A program made the position numbers and the translations under genes. From Cyanophora paradoxa (lineage: Eukaryota; Glaucocystophyceae; Cyanophorales; Cyanophoraceae), in contig QPMI01000629.1 of assembly GCA_004431415.1 (NCBI GenBank), forward strand, positions 79,448 through 143,447: a DNA stretch of 64,000 bases. The letters are read 5' to 3'. Below are positions 56,494-64,000 of this stretch, piece by piece. The first letter of the stretch is position 1. Every line of letters starts with the position of its first letter. Below the pieces are notes generated by a model. The model was not told the origin of the DNA, did no database searches, and saw nothing but the letters and a program-made list of their open reading frames with translations.

Positions 56494-56740
56494 CCGCGAG
56501 CTCCGCCGCCCCGCCTCGACGTCGACGGGCGGCAGGGTGATGCACTGCTGCGAGTGCGGCATGGAGGTGAGTCCACCGGAGGGCGCGTCGTGGGGGGCGA
56601 CAGGGGGAGGTGGGGGGGGGGAGGGAAAGGGGGTACGGGCCCGATCTGACCCTCGTTCTGCGCAGGGCCGCAACTCCAGGACGCACCACGGCCCGCGGAT
56701 GCACTGGCGCAAGAAGCGGGAGAGCGACTACGAATACTGA
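55846..56740 (+). CDS. spliced protein with two zinc-knuckle-like motifs
   Basis: It starts with the same MSSALSVAS lead as the chimeric ORF, continues Pro/Ala-rich, then has CSVCRLT joined across an intron (donor GTACGCG at 56290, acceptor CGCGCAG ending 56371) to GHNKKTHD. A Lys/Arg-rich segment (KKRRQWQRKR), an Ala run and a second motif follow: MHCCECGME joined by removal of 56567-56665 (99 nt, GTGAGT to CGCAG) to GRNSRTHHG, ending SDYEY at 56740. Each motif has CxxC, then G-(H/R)-N and His where classic CCHC knuckles have Cys. Such motifs bind RNA or DNA. One-base slips are needed at the first intron and in the (GCC)n tract. It follows the chimeric ORF and precedes a small gene by about 75 nt. 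Confidence 0.65.
56567..56665 (+). other. 99-nt GT-AG intron
   Basis: Donor GAG/GTGAGT, acceptor CTGCGCAG/GGC. Phase 0; the joined frame gives the second knuckle and a natural stop. Confidence 0.8.
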
Positions 56741-56754
56741 GCGCGCCGGCGTTT

Positions 56755-56769
56755 GCATAAAGGGGACCC
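56755..56769 (+). promoter_or_regulatory. TATA-type promoter
   Basis: GCATAAAGGGGACCC, 57 nt before ATG 56814 and starting 15 nt after the preceding stop codon. Confidence 0.65.
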
Positions 56770-56813
56770 GCGCCGCCTCTCCCGCAGCGGCGGCGCCCAG
56801 GGCCTGAGCGGGG

Positions 56814-57119
56814 ATGACGCTCCGCGTGGAGGGAAGGCTGCGGATCGGGCCCAGCGCGGAGGGCCCGGCGCGCGTCGAGGTGGACCTCGACGCGGACGAG
56901 ACCCTGGTGGCGACGGCGGGCGAGGAGACGCTCTGGGTCGTCGCCCGCGACCGCGTGCGCGCCCTCGACGCCCGCTGCTGCGCCTGGTCCGTCGAGTACA
57001 AGTTCTCCTCGCCCCTGAGCCGCGTGGAGGGCGCGCCCGACGGCTCCCTCGTCGTCTTCTTCGAGGGGGGCGGCCTGCGGTACCTCCCCAAGCCGACCGT
57101 GGACAGGTGGGGCCTCTGA
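56814..57119 (+). CDS. small beta-rich protein
   Basis: A 101-residue uninterrupted ORF, family unknown. Alternating strands (RVEVDLDADETLVATAG, ETLWVVARDRVRALDAR, GSLVVFFEGGGLRYL) resemble one to two blades of a beta-propeller, like parts of the protein at 33248. It has its own TATA-type box and short leader. No signal peptide, membrane segment or cysteine motif. Confidence 0.65.
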   Translation: MTLRVEGRLRIGPSAEGPARVEVDLDADETLVATAGEETLWVVARDRVRALDARCCAWSVEYKFSSPLSRVEGAPDGSLVVFFEGGGLRYLPKPTVDRWGL

Positions 57120-59179
57120 ATCCCGCTGCCCGTGCGCCGCGCGCTCGGACGAACAAAGTCCTCTAGATCGAGCCTGGCCCCTCCCCCTCCCCGTCCCCGC
57201 CGGCACATGTTGGTCGAGTTTTGCTCGTTCAAGTTGTATTGGATCGCGAGGTCGCTCATATGCATTTTCAATGCAGATGCGCGGGAGGGCGCCTGGGGGG
57301 ATAGGGAGGAGGGGGGGGGGGGGGTCGGCGGCGGGGTACACGCGGATGCTGCGAGGCGAGAGGCCTCGGCCTAGGGCGGGCCCCTCGGGGTGAGCGGGCG
57401 AGTCTCCCGTGTGGAAATTCCGGAGGGTCTCTCGATCGGGGCGCGACCGGGGTCCTGGAGAGGGGCGGGCGACCGCCGTCTCCCGCCGCGCCGCCGCCCC
57501 GTGCGGCGAGCCGCGCCGCCGCCAGCCCCGCCCGCCGAACCGCGCCGCCGCCGGCCGAGCCCCAGCCCCGCCCGTCGAGCCGCGCCGACGCCCGCCACGT
57601 CCCCGCCCCGCCCGTCGAGCCGAGCTGCAGTCAGCCAAGCCCCCGCCCCGTGCAGCGATGCCCCATAGATGGGCCGCTCACCAGGCGTTCGGTGTACATG
57701 CATGGCTCAACCACCTGCGCACGCACGGGTCAACCGATGAGGCAGCCGGGGCACAGGGCACCCAAAGCGCACGAAATAAGGCCCTTGAACCCTGTGTCCC
57801 TCGGCAGCGTAAAGTCTATGCCGGCTGCGGCGCACGCGACGGCTGCGGCGCCGGCGCACGCGACGGCTGCGGTCGATCGTCGCCGGCGCGGAGCTGGACA
57901 GGCGGGAGATCTCGCGCAGCGTGCAGCTGCTCACGAGCTTCCAGGGAGCAGTATGCCACGCTCCGAGCTTCAACGTGCCTCGATTCGAGCGCCCCGAGAG
58001 CACACGCGTACGCCGCCCCAGGAGATCCAGAGGCCCGCGTAGCTGGCCGGAGTACTGCGCATGCATCGCTCAGCACCCCGGCCCATGTCGCTGAGCACGT
58101 ACAGCCACTCCTGCTCACGCACATTTCCTTCGGCATCTGAAGGGACTTGCCACCCAGACGCAGCGGCCGCCGGGAGCGGGCTGCAGGCAGAGCTGGAGCT
58201 AGCTATCGACAACGCTTGACGAAAGCTCAGCGCTAGCCCGTGCTCACGGCCGCCGCGAGAACTGCAATGTGTATCCCCATCCTCTCACCCTCCCCCCCCC
58301 CCAGAAAAAACAAAAACTCCTGCACTATTGATATCTAGATCTACCGGTATTTGAAATTGGCACCCTGGCCCCGCAGGCCGCCCCCCCACCCCCCCACCCC
58401 ACCCCTAACATCCAAAGGCTATAGCAGCCGGACTCGAGCTCGTGCAAACGACGTTGGGCTGATCGCGAGGCCGGCCGGCCGCGATTATGAAATTGCGCCC
58501 CAAATTAAATTGCGCGCGCGACTGCGGGCCCTCAAGAGGGACGAGGCGATATATATGTGTGCATTACAGCTTCATTTGGATAGCCACTGCGCCTGGCCTG
58601 TCGGTCGCGATCTCTCTCATGAGAATCACGTGCACTGTCATGCAGCGAGACGGCGCAATGATTCATTATTCAAGCATGCGCATGCGTGTATGCATGCTCG
58701 TAAAAATGCGCAATATGAATCGATCTTTTTTTAAACATGAAGCTCGCGACTCGAATTCCGGATCCGTCGACACGTGCACGGATGTGCGCGTTGAGTGCGC
58801 GCGACGTGAACATTTCCACGGCCGGCCTGGTTCGGCGAATTTTGAAACTCTCAGGCTCTACGTCGTTCAAGACAATTTAGAACGGAGAACTGACGGATAT
58901 TAATTCGAGATGCGGATATATATGTATATATATCGATCGAAATTAAATTCGACAACGTGCGAATTAAACGATATCGGTATACGTATCGATTTCGATGGAT
59001 GGCCGTCGACTGCGCGCTAAATAGCTGGATATAGAGTGCATTACGACTCTGAGCCGGCGGCGGCCTCTGTCTCGACCTGAATCGAGCACGCGCATGCGCA
59101 CGTGCCTTCGATCTTGCGGACATCGGGCCCGTTCCCGCAGGAGGGGCCGAAAATTCCGCGCCTAGCGCTGTCATCACCT
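57120..59179. other. gene-free stretch
   Basis: A G-run with GGGGTACAC (57290-57345), then a GCCCCGCCCGCCGA-type minisatellite (57480-57650), a mixed stretch with small ORFs without motifs (57650-58260), a C-rich tract (58376-58410), and a lower-GC region with GATATATATG, TCGATCGA and CATGCGCATGCG words (58480-59100). Confidence 0.4.
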
Positions 59180-59853
59180 TTAATTTCTTTGCGAGGCCCC
59201 GTTTCGTGCACGATCCTCGAGGAGCAGTTTAAACGCCTTGGCGACGGTTTCGTTCGGAAACCCGTGTGCCACCGCCCGAATCTTGATCGGTCCGCGGGCC
59301 ATCTCGAAGAGGCCGAGCCGCGCAGCTCGGCAAACTTGCGCTTGAGGTTGGACGAGCAGCCGACAAAGGCGGGGAGCTGCCTGGCGCCGCCCATGACGAA
59401 CACGACGGGCTGCTTGGGTCCGAATTTGTCCGAGAGCTCCACCGGGGCGGGCTTTGCGTTTGGGTCCCGAACGTGAACGGCCCTGTTCGGCGCCGGCGCC
59501 GAGGACGCTGCGTCGCGACCCGCGGCCGCGTCGACGTCGCCGGCCGCCTCGCCTCGCGATCCTGCCCCTCTGCCCGCGGGCGCGCGCCTGCGCCCGGAAT
59601 CGCGACGCAGGTCGACGTCGGGGCCGGGATCCGGAGGCGGCTGCGTTCGAATCCGGCGCCTCCGAGCGCGAATCGCGCTCGCGATCGCTGTCGGCCGCAG
59701 CGCCTGCACCGAAATCGATAGCGATGGGTTCGGCGCGGGAGATTTCGGAGGTGACGACGGCGCTTCCCGACATCGATCGGGATCCTGATCGATATCGTGA
59801 TCGTGGTCGGCGGCGGGGCCCGATCGCTTCGAATTCGGGCTCGACGTCGACAT
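59180..59853 (-). CDS. SLX1-like GIY-YIG endonuclease
   Basis: SLX1-type nucleases cut branched DNA (flaps, Holliday junctions). From ATG 59853 an acidic and then Arg/Asp-rich disordered region of about 130 residues leads to VVFVMGGARQLPAFVGCSSN and LKRKFAEL, matching the strand-strand-helix of the GIY-YIG fold (weak YxG; the usual second Tyr is replaced). After a one-base frame change near 59315 it continues FEMARGPIKIRAVAHGFPNE and TVAKAFKLLLEDRAR, close to the HGFP motif of SLX1. Stop TAA is at 59180. No C-terminal RING is visible, so it is shorter than cellular SLX1. I chose the second ATG because the only TATA-like box (59891-59899) lies about 45 nt upstream of it; the first ATG is 59883. 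Related single-domain nucleases occur in large DNA viruses. Confidence 0.65.
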
Positions 59854-59890
59854 CCCCTCTAGCGCCTCGAGCTTCGGGGGCATGGTGCTT

Positions 59891-59899
59891 CTATTTATC
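59891..59899 (-). promoter_or_regulatory. TATA-like box of the SLX1-like gene
   Basis: GATAAATAG on the minus strand, about 45 nt before ATG 59853. Confidence 0.4.
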
Positions 59900-60319
59900 C
59901 GCGCCCAGGCCCTCACACTCTTGAGGGCGGCTTTGTTTCGGCCGACGTGCGCTGCGGGCGGCCCGAGGTTTACGAGTATGTATATGTGCGTATGCGGGGA
60001 GAATTCGAATCGAACTGCAGCGCTAGCTGGATCCGGATCGGGCCTGCGTCGACGTTCCGTCGACCTAGGCCTCCCGCCCGCCGTTGCCCGCGTCTCCCGC
60101 GCGGACTGCTTTATAAGCGAGCGCATGCACGGCCCGGGCCCGGGGGACCGGGCGGGGCGGGGGTGCACGTGCCGAGGCGGCGGGCGGGGTGCGTGACCCG
60201 CGAGTCGCCCTCCCTCTGGACGTTGGCCGTACCTCCTCCTCCCCTCCCGGGCCCCCCTCCGGAGACTCGCCGCCACCCCCTCTGGAGGGAGCGGCGCTCG
60301 CGCGTCGTCCGCAAGGCGA

Positions 60320-61120
60320 ACGAGTGAAAGGGAGGGAGGGTGCCGCGCCGCAAGAGGCAGGGGGGTAGAAGAGTTTCCGGGCGCCATGCGCCCCGCGCCG
60401 ATGGACCAGGCCTAGGGGGCGCCGAAGCTCGTTCTGGGGCGTCGGGCGAGTCTCCAGGGGGGAGGGGGGGGCCGCCGGGGGTACGGCTCGAGCTTTCGCG
60501 CCGCTCTCTCTCGGGGGCGGCGGCGAGTTTCGAAGGGGGGGGGGGGGGAGCTTGAGGGGGGTAGCTGGGGGTACGAGCGAGATTCTAGCGCCGCCCTCTG
60601 TCGGGGGCGCGGCGAGTCTCCGGGGGGGTGAAACGAGGGGTACGTGGGGTACGGTCGAGATTCGAGAGTCGTTTGCTTCGAGGGGGTGGCGGCGAGTCTC
60701 CAGGGGGGGAGGGGGGAGGTAGGTGGGGGTACGGTCAGAGATTCAGCGCCACCCTCTTTCGGGGGCGGCGGCGAGTCTCCAGGGGGGGAGGGGGAGATAG
60801 CTCGGGGTACGGTCAGAGATTCAGCGCCACCCTCTTTCGGGGGCGGCGGCGAGTCTCCAGGGGGGGTGGGACGAGGGGCACGTGGGGGTACGGGAGAAAT
60901 TATAGAGCTGTTCGCTTCGAGGGGGTGGAGGCGAGTCTCCAGGGGGGGAGGGGGAGGTAGGTGGGGGTACGGTCAGAGATTTAGGGCGGCGCGGCTCTGG
61001 ATCTCTCTCGGGGGCGGCGGCGAGTCTCCGGGGGGGTGGGACGAAGGGTACGTGGGGGTATGGCCGAGATTATGGAGCAGTTCGCTTTGAGGGGGTGGCG
61101 GTGAGTCTCCAGAGGTAGGA
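60320..61120. repeat. about 80-bp array in reverse orientation (right arm, inner part)
   Basis: Units contain CGGCGAGTCTCCAGG, GGGGGTACGGTCAGAGATT and CGCCACCCTCTTTCGGGGG, the reverse complement of the 32011-32985 family. The first 130 bases match the unique inner edge of the left arm in reverse, including GCCGAAGCTCGTTCTGGGGC and AAGAGGCAGGGGGGTAG. Confidence 0.92.
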
Positions 61121-61124
61121 GGAG

Positions 61125-61660
61125 GCCACCGAAACTCGCCGCGCCCCCTCAGGGACCCGTTGCACGGGCGTGAGAGCCAAGGGTGAGCGAGCTCGAGGAG
61201 AAGGCCGGTCCCGTACCCCGTCTCCCAACCTGGACCCGCTGGAAAACTCGCCACGCCCCCTCAGGGCCGGCTGCACGAGCGTGAGAAGCCGAGGGGGAGC
61301 GAGGGAAAGGCCGGTCCCGTACCGGGACCCATCTCCCAAACCTGCCCCCCGCCGCTGAAACGCGCCGCGCGCCCTCAGGGGCCGGCTGCACGAGCGTGAG
61401 AAACCGAGGGGGAGCGAGGGAAAGGTCGGTCCCGTACCCCGTCTCCCAAACCTGCCTCTGCCGCTGGAAACTCGCCACGCGCCCTCGGGGGCCGCTGCAC
61501 GGGCATGAGAAACTTTAAGCCGAGGGCGAGCGAGGGAAGGGCGGACCCGTACCCGTCTACAAACCCGCCCCTGCCGCTGGAAACTCGCCGCGCGCCCCTC
61601 AGGGCCCGCTGCACGGGCGCGAGAATTCGGAGCCGAGGCGAGCGAGGAGAAGACCACCAC
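61125..61660. repeat. about 110-bp array in reverse orientation (right arm, outer part)
   Basis: About five units with CCGCTGGAAACTCGCC, CCCTCAGGG, GCACGGGCGTGAGA and GGTCCCGTACCCCG, the reverse complement of the 30195-32010 family. Unit order relative to the 80-bp family is the mirror of the left side. Confidence 0.9.
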
Positions 61661-61900
61661 CCCTCCCCTGGAGACTCGCCGGCTCCCCCTCTGAGAGAGC
61701 GGTTGCTCGAGATTTGATCGTACCCTCACCAACCCCCGCCCCCCGCCCCTGGGAGACTCGCCGGCTCCCCTCGGAGAGAGCGGCACTCGCGCGTCGTCCG
61801 TACCCCGCCGAATGGAAGATGAAACCCCGCCTCCCGCCCCTGGAGACTCGCCGCCGACCCCTCTGAGAGAGCGGCGCTCGGGATACGCAATATATATAAG
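61661..61900. repeat. three more 80-bp-family units, opposite orientation
   Basis: CTGGAGACTCGCCGGCTCCCC and CTGAGAGAGCGG (each varied) repeat at about 61668, 61750 and 61840, in the orientation of the left arm. Confidence 0.75.
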
Positions 61901-62126
61901 GAATGCGAGAGGTCTAGATCGCAGAGGGACCGGAGCGTGCGGCCAGAGCACCTTCAGGTGATCGCGGTCAGGGCTCAGATTTCGAAACGATATAAAGGAA
62001 CGCGCGCGCGCGCGCCTCTATCTCTGCGCACACGGATCCGGGCCGGGCGGGCACTCACGACACGATCCATAGATTGCGATCGATCGAAACTGGGTTCGCC
62101 CCAAGATTCGTGATCGCGATCGGCGG

Positions 62127-62137
62127 CATAAATTTCA
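62127..62137 (+). promoter_or_regulatory. TATA-type promoter of the TFIIB-like gene
   Basis: GCATAAATTTC, 58 nt before ATG 62187. Another TATAAAGG lies at 61991. Confidence 0.6.
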
Positions 62138-62186
62138 GACCGCTTTCCACAGAGCCCTCAGTCCCCACACCGCGACGAAAACGATC

Positions 62187-63107
62187 ATGAGCAGTTGCGT
62201 CCACCCTTACGTCGCGTCCCGGGGCCGAGGGCGACGTGTGCACGTCCTGCGGCATGTGCCTCGACGCGTACGGGTCGTACGCGACGCCCCTGGGCCTCGT
62301 CTGCGACGAGCAGGGCGGCGCCGGCGTCGCGTCCTCGCACGATCGATATCTGCAACTGGGGCTGGATCTGCTACGCGATATTCCAGAGCCGGCGCCGCGC
62401 ACGTGCACGTGGCAGCCTTCCAAGTCTAGTTCTGCGCGCGCAATCCCGAGCTCGAGCGCGCACGGTACCCACGCGAATATGAATCGCACGGAGCTGGATC
62501 AGACTGTGAGGGAGACGGCAGAGCGCATGCTCCTCCCGGAGATTGTCTGGCGCGAGGCCCTGGAAACGCTCCGCGAGAAGCGCGCCGTGATCTCGGGGAG
62601 GCGGTACACATCCTCGCCCTCGCGGCCCTCTATCTGGCCGTCCAACAGCTCGATATCCTCGTGGGATACACGATTTCGAGCACGCGGCCCCTCCCGAGGC
62701 GCGCCACGAGGTCCGAAAGTACGTTCGCGTCCTCTTGGAGGCGACGCCGGCGCCGGCGCCGGCCGCGGGGCCCCCGCGGGCGATCGGCGCGAGGGCCGTC
62801 GCCTTCACACGTACGACTTGGGCGTGTCCCTCGTGGAAAGCGTCGGAAAGAATATTGGAATCGACGGTTCGATCATCTCGGCCGCCCAGAAGCGCTACAG
62901 AGAGTACTGGAGGCGGGACGAGCTCGTTCCAGGACCCCGAAGATCCTAGCGATAGGGGCGCTCGCGCTCGCGGCCAAGCTCTCCGCGCGCTTCCTGGTCC
63001 ACGCGAAAAATCGCGATTCGAGCCGGGGCCTCTCCTCGACCGCCGCGCGCGCTGCGGTCAGGGAGATGAGGGCACGGCTCGGGATAGACCTAGATCTAGA
63101 CCCGTAA
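62187..63107 (+). CDS. TFIIB-like transcription factor
   Basis: TFIIB bridges TBP-bound promoters and RNA polymerase. From ATG 62187 the start gives MSSCVHPYVAS and, after a one-base change in CCCGGGG, GDVCTSCGMCL: C-x2-H and CxxC of a zinc ribbon. A cyclin-like repeat follows (ETAERMLLPEIVWREALETL; then EAVHILALAALYLAVQQLDI), then HTYDLGVSLVESVGKNIGID and the second-repeat signature KILAIGALALAAKLS, ending DLDLDP. About five one-base frame changes are needed, several at G runs, and no internal stop is needed to explain them. TFIIB homologues are encoded by many large DNA viruses and would act on the TATA-type promoters here. A decayed copy is the alternative. It lies outside the right inverted-repeat arm. 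Confidence 0.7.
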
Positions 63108-64000
63108 TCAAGTGCTAGAACTCGATCGATATCCAGATCTAGCTCGAAATTGACTTTGTCATGTGAATATTTGTATACGTAGCCTGGATGATTTTCCGCA
63201 GAAACTTGAAATATCGCTAGCCATGATATCGATCATGATCATGAATTTGAATATAGATTAATATATTCATCTGGAGCAGATCCTAGCTATAGTTATGACG
63301 AGTCAGTTGAATAAACAAATCTAAAGCTCACGATGAAGACTCTGAGATGAAAACTACGATATGCATATGGCAGCGCATCTGCAGCGATCGCGATACATGT
63401 ATACCGTACAGGCATGATTATGGACAGAGGGACGCGCCTAAAAGGACGCGCCGGCCCGCGCCTCATGGCATGTACACGGTCAGCCCTCTCCGCAGAAATT
63501 CGAATCCGTGACCATCGAGGTGGACGACGCCTAGCTATAGCTCCTTGAGAGTATAGTTGAACATCGCAGGCCTATAGCTAGGTGCGCGCGCACCGGCTGC
63601 GAAATTTTCAGACGTCTCACGGGGGATTCGAAAATTCGTATTCACAGCCCAGGCCATGTCCACGCACACTCATATTGCCTAGACCATCGCAGCGCGTCGA
63701 GGTCGAGGCATGGCATCTGCAAACTCGCCCCCCAGCCGCGATCGCGATCGCGATCGCGATGAAGAGAAAGATCTAGATCCGGGTTCCGGATCCGGAGCGA
63801 GCGCGAGGGGGCGGTTGCTGCCCTCCGCCGAGCTCGGGGGGCGGGTCCAGGCCCCTTTCGACTCCCGCCCGCCAAAGTCCAACTTCCAGCGTACCTGAGC
63901 GTGGGGAGGGACCCGGCCCTCGCCTTTCGCCCCTCGTGCGGCGCGATGCCAGGTCGAGCGGGTCCCACCCCATCGTACATGCTTCCCTGCGCCGTCTCGC
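63108..64000. other. lower-GC end of window without a supported gene
   Basis: A/T-richer sequence with GATC, CTAG and CATG palindromic words, CGATCGCGATCGCGATCG at 63738-63757, and small ORFs without motifs. The sequence becomes GC-rich again after 63770, where a gene may start outside the window. Confidence 0.35.

Noticed and set aside
63738-63757. Telomere or origin signal at the CGATCG run
   Set aside because: It is a short simple repeat; no telomere-type (TTAGGG-like) tandem was seen anywhere in the window.

Overview
The window looks eukaryotic rather than bacterial. Genes are split by short GT-AG introns (about 60-100 nt), core promoters carry TATA boxes, coding sequence is extremely GC-rich, and half the window is tandem arrays. 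Either of two sources fits: the nuclear genome of a GC-rich protist or alga carrying a large integrated DNA virus-like element, or a large intron-bearing dsDNA virus. A LINE reverse-transcriptase fragment and a spliced membrane-glycoprotein-like gene favour a nuclear context. A herpes-type origin-binding helicase fused to an archaeo-eukaryotic primase, a TFIIB-like factor, a SLX1-like nuclease, a tyrosine recombinase with a Ulp1-like protease, and promoters at uniform spacing favour a viral origin for 24-63 kb.

Layout. 1-2.5 kb: 3' part of a multi-exon gene for a type I membrane protein with a Pro/Ser-rich stalk. 3.4-8.6 kb: satellite of 148-149 bp monomers in three higher-order copies. 8.6-11.8 kb: a module with a Pro-rich coiled-coil gene, bounded by 118-bp direct repeats. 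12-13 kb: Pro/Ala-rich ORF. 13.2-23 kb: inverted repeats, then a second satellite (about 120-bp monomers, about 1.1-kb higher-order unit, six copies). 24.3-28.1 kb: Ulp1-like cysteine protease running into a tyrosine recombinase. 30.2-33.0 kb: two adjacent arrays (about 110 and 80 bp). 33.2-60 kb: virus-like gene block. 60.3-61.7 kb: the same two arrays in inverse order and orientation. 62.2-63.1 kb: TFIIB-like gene.

Gene block 33-60 kb. It holds a beta-propeller-like protein, a LINE fragment, a large spliced AAA+ ATPase gene, a third array (about 152 bp), a small basic repeat protein, a RING protein divergent from the primase-helicase, a chimeric ORF made from three copies of one helicase motif, a zinc-knuckle protein, a small beta-rich protein and a SLX1-like nuclease. 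Most of these, on both strands, have an A/T-rich TATA-like box 53-66 nt upstream of the chosen ATG. Replication (primase-helicase), recombination (recombinase, SLX1-like), transcription (TFIIB-like) and ubiquitin/SUMO functions (RING, Ulp1-like) would make a coherent virus-like toolkit.

Limits. Many genes need one-base frame changes, mostly at G, C or A runs, and otherwise identical repeats differ at the same kind of run. I read this mainly as uncorrected indels in the sequence, but decay of an integrated element cannot be excluded. Exon boundaries are by eye. No homology search was run; family names rest on motifs I can see.
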